Part shown: positions 43,490 to 52,162 of the stretch, one piece after another
How the letters are laid out: every line of letters starts with the position of its first letter
How positions within the stretch are numbered: position 1 is the stretch's first letter
Assembly (NCBI GenBank): GCA_025350245.1
Contig: JANXYG010000150.1
Span: forward strand, 1-55,665
Direction: 5' to 3'
DNA from: Betaproteobacteria bacterium
GTDB lineage: Bacteria; Pseudomonadota; Gammaproteobacteria; Burkholderiales; Ga0077523
Length of the DNA: 55,665 nt
The notes under the pieces: generated by a model
Database searches by the model: none
What the model saw: the letters and a program-made list of their open reading frames with translations, nothing else
What the model was told of the DNA's origin: nothing
Made by a program: the position numbers and the translations under genes

Positions 43490-44008
43490 ATGATCCGATC
43501 GTCCGACGCGACTGTCTGGGCCTTCGTCGGCCTGGGGTCGAACCTCGACGTGCCGCGCCGCCACCTCGAAGACGCGCTCGATGCGTTCGATGCCTTGCCG
43601 GACACGCGCATGCTGCGATGTTCGTCGTTCTACCGCACCGCGCCGGTGGGCTTCGCCGAACAACCCGACTTCATCAATGCGGTCGCGATGGTCGAAACGC
43701 GATTGACGCCGCGCGAATTGCTCGATGCCCTGCTCACCATCGAGCACGAACACGGGCGTGTCAGGCGCGAGCCCAACGGCCCGCGCACGCTCGACCTCGA
43801 TCTGCTGCTTTACGGGTCGATCGTTCATCATGAAGAAGGTCTCACCGTGCCGCATCCGCGGATGCACGAGCGGGCGTTCGTGATGGTGCCGTTGGCCGAG
43901 ATCGCGCCCGGGGCCGAGATTCCGGGCCACGGCGCTGCCATCATGGTCGCGCGCGAGCTCGGGCATGACCAACGGGTGGAGGCCCTGGCATTCGATGCGG
44001 TTGCCTGA
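43490..44008 (+). CDS. folK: 2-amino-4-hydroxy-6-hydroxymethyldihydropteridine diphosphokinase
   Basis: This 172-residue enzyme pyrophosphorylates the pterin precursor of folate using ATP. It has AFVGLGSNLDVPRRHLEDAL, FYRTAPVGFAEQPDFINAV, the signature GRVRREPNGPRTLDLDLLLY and VPHPRMHERAFVMVPLAEIA. It starts 2 bases after the pcnB stop and overlaps the kinase gene by 14 bases. The neighbouring panB needs a folate cofactor. Confidence 0.94.
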   Translation: MIRSSDATVWAFVGLGSNLDVPRRHLEDALDAFDALPDTRMLRCSSFYRTAPVGFAEQPDFINAVAMVETRLTPRELLDALLTIEHEHGRVRREPNGPRTLDLDLLLYGSIVHHEEGLTVPHPRMHERAFVMVPLAEIAPGAEIPGHGAAIMVARELGHDQRVEALAFDAVA

Positions 44009-44639
44009 CTGCTTCCGGCATGTCGCTGTCGAAGGCCCGATCGGCGCTGGCAAGACCAGCCTGACGAAACGCCTCGCCGAAGCCACCGGCGCCACTGCCT
44101 TGCTCGAGGATCCCGGCGCGAACCCGTTTCTCCCAGCGTTCTATCGCGATCCGGACCGGCACGCCCTGGCGACCCAGCTCTTTTTCCTGTTCCAGCGGGT
44201 CGACCAGTTGGGCGAGCTCTGCCAGCCCGATTTTTTCACGGCGGCCACGGTGTCCGACTTTTTCTTCGACAAGGACCGCCTGTTCGCCCGGCTCACGCTG
44301 TCTGATCACGAGTTCGATCTGTATCGCAAGATTTTCGAGCACCTCGCACCGCAGGCCGCGGCGCCGGATCTCGTCATCTACCTCCAGGCGAGTCCGCGTG
44401 TGCTGGCCGAGCGCGTGCGGCGCCGCGGCATCGGCTACGAAAGCAGCCTGACCCAGGCCTACCTCGCCCGTGTCGCCGATGCCTACAGCCGCTTCTTTCT
44501 CGACTACGCCGCCGCGCCGGTGCTGGTGGTGAACAGCGAGCGCCTCAACTTCATTGAAAAGCCCGAAGACTTTGCGCTACTGTTGCGCCGCATCGCAGAC
44601 ATGCGGGGCAATCGCGAATACTTCAACGCGGGCGTCTGA
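43995..44639 (+). CDS. Deoxynucleoside kinase-like protein
   Basis: This 214-residue P-loop kinase has Walker A VEGPIGAGKTSL (residues 12-23), ALATQLFFLFQRVDQL, the DRLFARLTLSDHEFDLYRKI region (ERS-like motif region), and lid VRRRGIGYE. It resembles deoxyadenosine/deoxyguanosine kinases that salvage deoxynucleosides. The same gene is conserved between folK and panB in many betaproteobacteria. ATG 43995 lies within the end of folK. Confidence 0.83.
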   Translation: MRLPDCFRHVAVEGPIGAGKTSLTKRLAEATGATALLEDPGANPFLPAFYRDPDRHALATQLFFLFQRVDQLGELCQPDFFTAATVSDFFFDKDRLFARLTLSDHEFDLYRKIFEHLAPQAAAPDLVIYLQASPRVLAERVRRRGIGYESSLTQAYLARVADAYSRFFLDYAAAPVLVVNSERLNFIEKPEDFALLLRRIADMRGNREYFNAGV

Positions 44640-44704
44640 CGACGCCTTTCTTCGACCATGTCGGGCGCGCATCGTGCGACGCCCGAGCACCCAGCGAGGC
44701 AACC

Positions 44705-45496
44705 ATGCGCATCACACTCACCAAGCTCCTGCAGATGGCGCGCGACCGGCAACGGATCGCGATGATTTCCTGCTACGACGCGATCTCCGCCCGGCTGGTG
44801 GAAATGGCGGGAGTCGACATCATCCTGGTCGGCGATTCGCTCGGCATGCTGGTCCAGGGGCACGACTCGACCCTGCCGGTGTCGATGGAGGAACAGCTCT
44901 ACCACACGCGCTGCGTGGTGCGCGGCTGCGCCACCCCGTTCATCCTCGGCGACATGCCGTTCGGCAGCTATCAGGGCGGCCCGCAGGAGGCATTCGCCAA
45001 TGCTGCACGGTTGATGGCGGCCGGATCGCAGATGGTCAAGCTGGAGGGCGGCGCGGTGATGGCCACGACCGTCGCGTTCCTGGTGGAACGCGGCATCCCG
45101 GTCTGCGGCCACGTCGGCCTCACGCCGCAGTCGGTCAATGCGCTCGGCGGCTTTCGCGTCCAGGGCAAGACCGACGATTCGGCCGCGCGCCTGCTCGATG
45201 ACGTGAAGCGGCTCGAGGACGCCGGCATGTCGATGATCGTGGTCGAAGCGGTGCCGGCGGCCCTGGGCGCGCAGATCACCCGCGCAGTGTCGATGCCCAC
45301 CATCGGCATCGGCGCTGGCGTCGATTGCGCTGGGCAGATCCTGCTGCTGCACGATCTCATCGACATGGTGCCGGGCAAGAAGGCGCGCTTCGTGAAGAAT
45401 TTCATGGTCGGCTCGAGTTCGATCCTGCAGGCGGTCGAAGGCTTCGTGCGCGAGGTCAAGGACGGCAGTTTTCCGGGTCGGGAGCACAGCTACTGA
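44705..45496 (+). CDS. panB: 3-methyl-2-oxobutanoate hydroxymethyltransferase
   Basis: This 263-residue enzyme moves a hydroxymethyl group from 5,10-methylene-tetrahydrofolate to 2-oxoisovalerate, the first step of pantothenate synthesis. It shows MISCYDAISARLVEMAGVDI, the metal site VGDSLGMLVQGHDSTLPV, LEGGAVMATTV, HVGLTPQSVNALGG and a C-terminal IGAGVDCAGQILLLHD. In many relatives panC follows directly. Here two other genes intervene (45543-48871). Confidence 0.95.
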   Translation: MRITLTKLLQMARDRQRIAMISCYDAISARLVEMAGVDIILVGDSLGMLVQGHDSTLPVSMEEQLYHTRCVVRGCATPFILGDMPFGSYQGGPQEAFANAARLMAAGSQMVKLEGGAVMATTVAFLVERGIPVCGHVGLTPQSVNALGGFRVQGKTDDSAARLLDDVKRLEDAGMSMIVVEAVPAALGAQITRAVSMPTIGIGAGVDCAGQILLLHDLIDMVPGKKARFVKNFMVGSSSILQAVEGFVREVKDGSFPGREHSY

Positions 45497-45542
45497 CCGC
45501 GCCCGCGACCCGATCGCGAGCACGGACCATCGAGACGGCATC

Positions 45543-46427
45543 GTGCCGGAAACACCCGGTCAGGCGGTCGCCGCGATTGCGCTGCTGCCCTGCTGGCGCG
45601 GTCGCGTCGATCCGGTGCCTCTGCCCGGTGGCATCACCAATCGCAACTTCCTGGTCGACGATGGTGGCGAACGTTTCGTGGTGCGCCTGGGCGCCGACAT
45701 TCCGGTCCACGGCATCCTGCGTTTCAACGAGCTGGCGGCGAGCCGCGCAGCCTTCGCGGCCGGCATCTCGCCCGAGGTGGTGTTCGCCACCGGCGGCGCC
45801 CTGGTTCTTCGCTTCATCGAGGGAGTCACGCTCACGCCGGCCCTGGTGCGCGATGAGCGCATCCTGCCGATGGCGGTCGACCTGCTGCGTCGTTGCCACG
45901 AGCGCGTCGGGCGCCATCTGCGCGGCCCCGCGCTCATGTTCTGGGTGTTCCAGATCCTGCGCGGCTATGCGCTCGAATTGCACGAGCATGGCAGCGCGCG
46001 GCGCCTGCTCATGCCGGACCTTCTCGCGCGTGCCGAACGGCTCGAACAGGTGGTTGGTCCGATCGACGTGGTGTTCGGGCACAACGATCTCCTCGCGGCC
46101 AACTTCATCGACGATGGTGCCCGGCTCTGGCTCATCGACTGGGACTACGCCGGCTTCAACAGCCCGCTGTTCGACCTCGGCGGGCTGGTGTCGAACAACC
46201 AGCTATCGAAATCGCAGACCGGGTTCGTGCTGGATCGCTACTTCGGCACGGTCGATGCCGCGCTGCGCCGCCGTCTTGCCGCCATGATCTGCGCATCGCT
46301 GTTGCGCGAGGCGGTGTGGAGCATGGTCTCCGAGATCCACTCGACCATCGCATTCGACTACGTCGCCTACACCGATGATTACCTTGCGCGCTTCGAACTT
46401 GCCTGGGACGACTTCGAGGCAATGTGA
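45543..46427 (+). CDS. APH/choline-kinase-like phosphotransferase
   Basis: This 294-residue protein has a GTG start. The kinase fold is recognised by the N-lobe GGITNRNFLVDDGGERFVVR, Brenner motif VFGHNDLLAANF (catalytic D182) and the metal motif LIDWDYAGFNSPLFDLGG. The group covers aminoglycoside, choline and other small-molecule kinases; GHNDLLAANF/IDWDYAG is the choline/ethanolamine-kinase style. The TGA stop shares one base with the ATG of the next gene (TGATG), so they are co-translated. The substrate is unknown; given the partner, a methylated amine or amino alcohol is worth testing. Confidence 0.8.
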   Translation: MPETPGQAVAAIALLPCWRGRVDPVPLPGGITNRNFLVDDGGERFVVRLGADIPVHGILRFNELAASRAAFAAGISPEVVFATGGALVLRFIEGVTLTPALVRDERILPMAVDLLRRCHERVGRHLRGPALMFWVFQILRGYALELHEHGSARRLLMPDLLARAERLEQVVGPIDVVFGHNDLLAANFIDDGARLWLIDWDYAGFNSPLFDLGGLVSNNQLSKSQTGFVLDRYFGTVDAALRRRLAAMICASLLREAVWSMVSEIHSTIAFDYVAYTDDYLARFELAWDDFEAM

Positions 46428-48871
46428 TGTCCGCACTTCCAACCCAGGCGCAGATCGTCGTGATCGGCGGTGGTATCGTCGGCTGCAGCGTCGCCTACCA
46501 CCTCGCCGGGCTCGGTTGCCGCGACGTGGTCGTGATCGAACGAGCCAAGCTCACCAGCGGGTCCACGTGGCACGCCGCTGGTCTCGTGGGCCAGTTGCGC
46601 ACGTCCGCCAACGTCACCCAGTTGCTCAAGTACAGCGTCGAGCTGTACGAGCGCCTGGAGCGCGAGACCGGGCAGGCCACGGGATGGAAGCGCAACGGCG
46701 GCCTGCGCCTGGCGTGCAACGCCGAGCGCATGACCGAGATCCGTCGTCAGGCGACCACGGCGCACAGCTTCGGCCTCGAGATGTACCTGCTCTCGCCGAC
46801 CGAAGCCCGCGACCTCTGGCCGGTGATGGATGGGTCCGATCTGGTCGGCGCCGCGTTCCTCCCGACCGACGGCCAGGCCAATCCGTCCGACATCGCCCAG
46901 GCGCTTGCCAGGGGCGCTCGCGCCAAGGGCGTTCGTTTCGTCGAGGATTGCATCGTCGAGGCGGTCCGCGTGGAGCGCGGCCGGGTCGCCAGCCTGACCA
47001 CATCGCTCGGCCCCATCGGCTGCGAGAAGGTGGTCAACTGTGGCGGCCAGTGGGCGCGTCACATCGGCAGCCTGGCCGGCGTCAACGTCCCGCTGGTGTC
47101 GGTGCAGCACCAGTACATCATCACCGAGCCGATCGTCGGCGTTTCGCGCGACCTGCCGACCCTGCGTGACCCCGACCGCCTCATCTACTTCAAGGAGGAA
47201 GTGGGTGGACTGGTCATGGGCGGCTATGAACCCAACCCCCTGCCTTGGGCGGAGAGCGGCATACCGGACGGGTTCGAGTTCCAGCTTCTGCCGGAAAACT
47301 GGGACCACTTCGAGCCGATGATGGTGCAGGCCATGGCCCGCGTGCCGGCACTCGAGACCGCCGGCATCAAGCAGCTCGTGAACGGGCCGGAGTCGTTCAC
47401 GCCGGATGGCAACTTCATCCTGGGGGAAGCCCCGGAAGTCGCCGGTTTCTTCGTCGGAGCAGGGTTCAACGCGTTCGGCATCGCCTCGGCCGGTGGCGCC
47501 GGTCGCGCGCTGGCCGAATGGGTTGCCGCGGGTGAACCGCCGATGGATCTGTGGCCGGTCGACATCCGGCGCTTCGGCGCGCCGCATCGGTCCACCGACT
47601 GGGTCCGCAAACGTACGCTCGAAGCGTATTCGAAGCATTACACGATGGCTTGGCCGTTCGAGGAGTACCGCAGTGGCCGGCCGCTGCGGACCTCGCCGCT
47701 ATACCCGACGCTCATGGAACAGGGAGCCTGCTTCGGCGAGAAGATGGGCTGGGAGCGGCCCAACTGGTTCGCGCCACCCGGCGTCGAACCCGAAGATCAT
47801 TACAGCTACGGACGCCAGAACTGGTTCGTCCACACCGCGCGCGAGCATCGCGCCTGTCGCGAGAACGTCGCGCTGTTCGACGAGAGCTCGTTCGCGAAGT
47901 TCGAGATCGTCGGACCGGGGGCGGAGCGGGCCCTGCAGTGGATCTGCGCCAACGACATCTCCAGGCCGGTCGGGAGCCTCACCTACACGCAGATGCTGAA
48001 CGCCCGCGGTGGCATCGAGTGCGATCTGACCGTGGCGCGCATCGCGCCCGACGCGTTCTATCTCGTCACCGGAACCGGCTTCGTCGCTCATGATTTCGAC
48101 TGGATCCGGCGCAACGTGCCCGCCGATTGCGATGTTCACCTCGCCGATGTCACATCGACTTGGGCGGTGCTGGCGCTGATGGGGCCGCGTGCCCGCGACG
48201 TGCTCGCGGCGGTCACCCGCACCGATGTCTCGCACGCCGCGTTCCCGTTCGCGACCTGGCAGCCGGTCGACATCGACGGCACTGAGGTTCGCGCGCTGCG
48301 CGTCACCTACGTCGGCGAGCTCGGCTGGGAGCTGCATGTCCCCGTCGACCGCGCGCTCGACATCTACCAACACCTCATGGCGGCCGGCGCCGCGCACGGC
48401 ATCGTCAATGCCGGCTACCGGGCGATCGAAACGCTCCGGCTCGAGAAGGGCTATCGCGCGTGGGGCAGCGACATCGGTCCGGACCATTCGCCGCTGGAGG
48501 CCGGGCTGGCGTGGGCCGTGAAGCTGCGCGGCGACCTGCCGTTCCTCGGGCGCGAGGCGCTGATGTGCCAGCGCGAGTCGTTGCCGAAGAAGGTGCTTTG
48601 CTGCTTTTCGGTTGCCGACCGATCGGTGGTGCTGCTCGGGCGCGAGACGATCTACCGCGACGACAGGCGCGTGGGCTGGCTCACCAGCGGCGGATTCGGG
48701 CATACCGTTGGCATGAATATCGGCTACGGATACGTGCGGGCTGTCGATGGCGTGAGCGATGCCATGCTCGATCGCGGCCGCTACGAACTGGAAGTCGCGG
48801 CTGCGCGCATGCCGTGTACCCTGCACCGGCAACCGCTGTACGACCCGACATCGCAACGGGTCCGGTGCTGA
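46427..48871 (+). CDS. Dimethylglycine/sarcosine dehydrogenase-like FAD protein with GcvT domain
   Basis: This is an 814-residue protein. Residues 1-390 are an FAD-dependent amine oxidase: the dinucleotide motif IGGGIVGCSVAYHLAG, and H49 in STWHAAGL, the site of covalent FAD in this family. A linker domain follows, then a GcvT-type folate-binding domain (about 450-715) with MLNARGGIECDLTVARI and a C-terminal barrel (725-805) with KGYRAWGSDIGPDHSPLEAG. Such enzymes demethylate N-methylated glycines and hand the one-carbon unit to tetrahydrofolate as 5,10-methylene-THF. The substrate is not proven. It lies between panB and panC, and PanB uses that cofactor. Confidence 0.83.
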   Translation: MSALPTQAQIVVIGGGIVGCSVAYHLAGLGCRDVVVIERAKLTSGSTWHAAGLVGQLRTSANVTQLLKYSVELYERLERETGQATGWKRNGGLRLACNAERMTEIRRQATTAHSFGLEMYLLSPTEARDLWPVMDGSDLVGAAFLPTDGQANPSDIAQALARGARAKGVRFVEDCIVEAVRVERGRVASLTTSLGPIGCEKVVNCGGQWARHIGSLAGVNVPLVSVQHQYIITEPIVGVSRDLPTLRDPDRLIYFKEEVGGLVMGGYEPNPLPWAESGIPDGFEFQLLPENWDHFEPMMVQAMARVPALETAGIKQLVNGPESFTPDGNFILGEAPEVAGFFVGAGFNAFGIASAGGAGRALAEWVAAGEPPMDLWPVDIRRFGAPHRSTDWVRKRTLEAYSKHYTMAWPFEEYRSGRPLRTSPLYPTLMEQGACFGEKMGWERPNWFAPPGVEPEDHYSYGRQNWFVHTAREHRACRENVALFDESSFAKFEIVGPGAERALQWICANDISRPVGSLTYTQMLNARGGIECDLTVARIAPDAFYLVTGTGFVAHDFDWIRRNVPADCDVHLADVTSTWAVLALMGPRARDVLAAVTRTDVSHAAFPFATWQPVDIDGTEVRALRVTYVGELGWELHVPVDRALDIYQHLMAAGAAHGIVNAGYRAIETLRLEKGYRAWGSDIGPDHSPLEAGLAWAVKLRGDLPFLGREALMCQRESLPKKVLCCFSVADRSVVLLGRETIYRDDRRVGWLTSGGFGHTVGMNIGYGYVRAVDGVSDAMLDRGRYELEVAAARMPCTLHRQPLYDPTSQRVRC

Positions 48872-48908
48872 CCCTTTCATTCCTTCTCGATCACCATCAC
48901 CGAAATTC

Positions 48909-49742
48909 ATGGAAGTCATCCGCACCATTTCCGATCTCCGCGCCCGTCTCAGCGGCGAGCCCCGCGTCGCCCTGGTTCCGACCATGGGTAACATCCATGA
49001 AGGGCACCTCAGTCTCGTGCACATCGGCCACGCGCAGGCGCCGCTGGTGGTGACCAGCATCTTCGTCAACCGCTTGCAGTTCGGCCAGGGCGAGGATTTC
49101 GATCACTATCCGCGCACCTTCGCCGACGATTGCGAAAAGCTCGCCGCCGCCGGCAACCACATCGTGTTCCACCCCGACGAAACCCAGTTGTACCCCGAGC
49201 CCCAGGTGTTCGTGGTCGAGCCGCCACCCATTGCCAACAAGCTCGAAGGCCGGTTTCGGCCGGGTCACTTCCGCGGCATGGCCACGGTCGTGCTCAAGCT
49301 GTTCAATGCGGTGCAGCCGCAGATCGCGGTGTTCGGCAAGAAGGACTACCAGCAGATCTCGATCGTGCGGCACATGGTCGATCAGTTCGCGCTGCCGCTG
49401 TCGATCGTGCGCGCCGAGACCGTGCGGGCGCCAGACGGCCTGGCGCTCAGCTCACGCAACCGCTTCCTGTGCGAGGTCGAGCGCGCCGAAGCGCCGCGCC
49501 TGCATCGCGCGCTCGCGCGGGTGAAAGAGCAGGTCGAAGCCGGTGACCTCAATTTCGAGGCGATCGAGTTCGGCGCCGACACCGAACTCGCCCGGCATGG
49601 CTGGCACATCGATTACGTGGTGGTGCGCAGCCGTCGCACGCTGATGCAACCCGAGGATGACGAGAAGGAACTGGTCGTGCTCGGCGCGGCCAAGCTCGGT
49701 GCCACGCGTCTCATCGACAATCTGGAGATTCTGGCGCCCTGA
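48909..49742 (+). CDS. panC: Pantothenate synthetase
   Basis: This 277-residue enzyme joins pantoate and beta-alanine using ATP. It has [15 protein letters not shown] with the HxGH motif (H30, H33), [48 protein letters not shown] and [10 protein letters not shown]. The canonical NP/SQF loop is NRLQF here. ATG 48909 gives the normal MEVIRTI start. It is 37 bases after the dehydrogenase-like gene and followed by a dispersed repeat. Confidence 0.93.
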   Translation: MEVIRTISDLRARLSGEPRVALVPTMGNIHEGHLSLVHIGHAQAPLVVTSIFVNRLQFGQGEDFDHYPRTFADDCEKLAAAGNHIVFHPDETQLYPEPQVFVVEPPPIANKLEGRFRPGHFRGMATVVLKLFNAVQPQIAVFGKKDYQQISIVRHMVDQFALPLSIVRAETVRAPDGLALSSRNRFLCEVERAEAPRLHRALARVKEQVEAGDLNFEAIEFGADTELARHGWHIDYVVVRSRRTLMQPEDDEKELVVLGAAKLGATRLIDNLEILAP

Positions 49743-49850
49743 AGTATTACGCCCACCAGGCCGCGCTGCGCCTTCCCTCACCGGGGGGGCGCAGCGGCCT
49801 CGGGCCGCTGGCACCCGGTGGGCGCTGCCCCTCCGCTTTGCAGACTTCCC
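49743..49850 (+). repeat. Sense-oriented 3'-UTR repeat after panC
   Basis: TACGCCCACCAGGCCGCGCT, then GCGCCTTCCCTCACCGGGGG, GGCGCAGCGGCCTCGGGCCG, and GGTGGGCGCTGCCCCTCCGC then TTTGC. The proximal part is diverged, but the distal GGGCGCTGCCCCTCCGCTT equals that of the copy after the DUF429 gene. It runs up to the convergent DUF4124 gene. Confidence 0.7.
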
Positions 49851-49857
49851 GCTCCGG

Positions 49858-50133
49858 TCAGTCGCGATCCGGCGACGGCTTCGGTTTCACGCTACCGGCC
49901 GGCACCGGCAAGGGCGCCAGCTCGCCGGGCTTCGGCGGTGGCGGTTCCTTGGCGTGTACGTCGGTGCCCTTCAGGTCCGCCTTCGACAGCTCCTTGACCT
50001 TGGTCGCCCCGACCTTGTCGCAGGGCTGCTCCGAGTAGATCACGGCGCCGTTCTTGTCCTTGCACTTGTTGACGGCGGCATGCGCGAAGCTGGCGAGGCA
50101 CAGCATCAGGGCGAGCAGGAGCATTGGGGGCAT
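49858..50133 (-). CDS. Exported DUF4124 protein
   Basis: This 91-residue protein has a signal peptide ([20 protein letters not shown]) followed by the DUF4124 motif [20 protein letters not shown] (a W/C-K-D..G...Y-S-..P-C element of small periplasmic proteins). The tail is a Pro-Lys-rich, disordered linker ending PKPSPDRD. The two cysteines probably form a disulfide. The role is unknown. GGAGA precedes the start. It is 38 bases after the acyl-CoA synthetase stop on the same strand. Confidence 0.75.
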   Translation of the reverse strand: MPPMLLLALMLCLASFAHAAVNKCKDKNGAVIYSEQPCDKVGATKVKELSKADLKGTDVHAKEPPPPKPGELAPLPVPAGSVKPKPSPDRD

Positions 50134-50171
50134 GCGGGATCTCCGGGAGGGTTCGATGAACGAATGCGCTC

Positions 50172-51794
50172 TCATGCCGTCGGCAACCTGTGGTTGCGGA
50201 AGTCTTCGCGCAGCCGGGTCTTGAGCAGTTTGCCGGTGGCGGTGTGCGGCAGCGAATCGACGAACGCGACATCGTCCGGAATCCACCATTTCGCCACTCT
50301 GCCCTCGAAGAATTGCAGCAGTTCCTCGCGGGTCACGTCGGCGCCCGGCTTCTTCATGACGATCAGCAGCGGGCGCTCGTCCCACTTGGGATGGGCCACG
50401 CCGATGACCGCGGCCTCGGCCACGGCTGGATGGGCCACGGCGGTGTTCTCGAGATCGATGGAGCTGATCCATTCGCCGCCCGACTTGATGACGTCCTTCG
50501 AGCGGTCGGTGATCTGCATGAAACCGTCCTGGTCGAGGGTGGCCACATCGCCGGTCGGAAACCAGCCGTCGACCAGCGGGTTGCCGCCTTCGCCCTTGAA
50601 GTATTCGCTGCAGATCCAGGGGCCGCGTACCAGCAGGTCGCCGTAGGCCTTGCCGTCGCGCGGCAGCTCGCGGCCATCGTCGTCGACGATCTTCAGGTCG
50701 ACGCCGTAGATCACGCGGCCCTGCTTGTTCTGCAAGGCGTCGCGCTCGGCCTTGGTCTGCGCGAGGTGGCGGTTCTTGAAGGTGTTCACGGTGCCGAGCG
50801 GACTCATCTCGGTCATGCCCCAGGCGTGCAGCACCTGCACGCCGAAGTCGTCTTCGAAGCTCCGGATCATCGCCGGCGGGCAGGCTGAACCGCCGATGAC
50901 GGTGCGCTTCAGGCTGCCGAAGCGCAGGCCGCCGGCCTTCAGGTGATTGAGCAGGCCGAGCCAGATGGTGGGAACCCCGGCCGAGCAGGTCACGCCCTCA
51001 GCCTCGAACAGCTCGTGCAGGCTGGCGCCGTCGAGCTGGGCGCCTGGGAACACGAGCTTCGCGCCACACAGTGGCGCGCTGTAGGGCAGGCCCCACGCGT
51101 TGACATGGAACATCGGCACCACCGGCAGCACCACGTCGCGTGCCGACAGGTTGAGCGCGTCCGGCAGCGCCGAGCCATAGGCGTGGAGGATGGTCGACCG
51201 GTGGCTGTACAGAACGCCCTTGGGATTGCCGGTGGTGCCCGAGGTGTAGCACAGCGACGAGGCGAGATTTTCGTCGAGTGCCGGCCAGTCGAAATCGTCC
51301 GAATGGGCGTTGACCAGCTCTTCGAAGCACAACAAGTCGATATTCGCGGCCGGCATGTGCGCGCGGTCGGTCATCGCGATCCAGCCGCGCACCCCCGGAC
51401 ACAGCGGCGCCAGCTGCTCCACCAGCGGCAGGAAGGTGAGGTCGAAGTGGATGAAGCGGTCATCCGCGTGATCGATGATGTAGGCGATCTGCTCCGGAAA
51501 CAGGCGCGGGTTGATGGTGTGGCAGATCGCCCCCATGCCGGCGGCGGCGAAATAGATCTCGAAGTGCCGGAAGCCATTCCAGGCCAGCGTGCCGATGCGA
51601 TCGGCGGTTTGGACGCCGAGCGCGCGAAACGCATTGGCGAGCTGGCGCGAACGCCGATGCGCATCGGTGTACGTGTAGCGATGGATGCCACCTTCCACCA
51701 GGCGCGAGACGATCTCGGTATCGCCGTGATAGCGGTCGGCGTGCCGGATCAGTGAGGCGATCGAAAGCGGCGAATTCATCATCAGGCCGTACAT
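50172..51794 (-). CDS. Acyl-CoA synthetase (AMP-forming, medium/long chain)
   Basis: This 540-residue ANL-superfamily ligase activates a carboxylate as acyl-AMP and transfers it to CoA. The motifs are [20 protein letters not shown] (P-loop), [38 protein letters not shown] (A5), [16 protein letters not shown] and the C-terminal lysine in [17 protein letters not shown]. It resembles the fatty-acyl-CoA synthetase group found next to branched-chain ABC transporters. GGAGGA sits 9 bases before 51794; a closer in-frame ATG at 51803 leaves almost no spacing. It is divergent from livK. Confidence 0.88.
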   Translation of the reverse strand: MYGLMMNSPLSIASLIRHADRYHGDTEIVSRLVEGGIHRYTYTDAHRRSRQLANAFRALGVQTADRIGTLAWNGFRHFEIYFAAAGMGAICHTINPRLFPEQIAYIIDHADDRFIHFDLTFLPLVEQLAPLCPGVRGWIAMTDRAHMPAANIDLLCFEELVNAHSDDFDWPALDENLASSLCYTSGTTGNPKGVLYSHRSTILHAYGSALPDALNLSARDVVLPVVPMFHVNAWGLPYSAPLCGAKLVFPGAQLDGASLHELFEAEGVTCSAGVPTIWLGLLNHLKAGGLRFGSLKRTVIGGSACPPAMIRSFEDDFGVQVLHAWGMTEMSPLGTVNTFKNRHLAQTKAERDALQNKQGRVIYGVDLKIVDDDGRELPRDGKAYGDLLVRGPWICSEYFKGEGGNPLVDGWFPTGDVATLDQDGFMQITDRSKDVIKSGGEWISSIDLENTAVAHPAVAEAAVIGVAHPKWDERPLLIVMKKPGADVTREELLQFFEGRVAKWWIPDDVAFVDSLPHTATGKLLKTRLREDFRNHRLPTA

Positions 51795-52162
51795 GAAAGG
51801 CATTCCTCCCAGGTGACACGCGGTGCTTCGGACGGCGTCGGCACGGCTGCCACCGCCGCTGCCCCTCAATTGTAGCAGCGGGCATTTTCGCTGCACTGCA
51901 ATACAGCGCGATGCGATGCGACCGCGTTTACAAGGGGGTATCGTTCCGGCAGAATCCGCGCGGCTTTACGGGAAGGGTTCGACTTCGGAGCCGGTTCGGC
52001 TGGTCCTGGCGCGGTGTCGCCGGAACGCCGGTCCGGCGCCCGGTTGCGCCCCGGGGGGGCGTCGATGCCGTGTCATAGGGGCATGCAGCAGGGCGTTCAA
52101 CCAGGACGGCTGCTCATCAGACCTTTCCGCAGTCCGCAACGAATTGACGGAGAAGAAACAAC
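51795..52162. promoter_or_regulatory. Intergenic region between the acyl-CoA synthetase and livK
   Basis: This is a 368-base divergent control region with no convincing gene. GCAGCG (51875-51880) and CGCTGC near 51889-51894 form a small inverted repeat in the AT-richer part (ATTGTAGCAGCG...CGCTGCACTGCAAT), close to the synthetase start. It is a candidate regulator site. The half toward livK contains GC-rich sequence with short inverted repeats (CCGGAACGCCGGTCCGG). GGAGAAG precedes livK. Confidence 0.4.
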
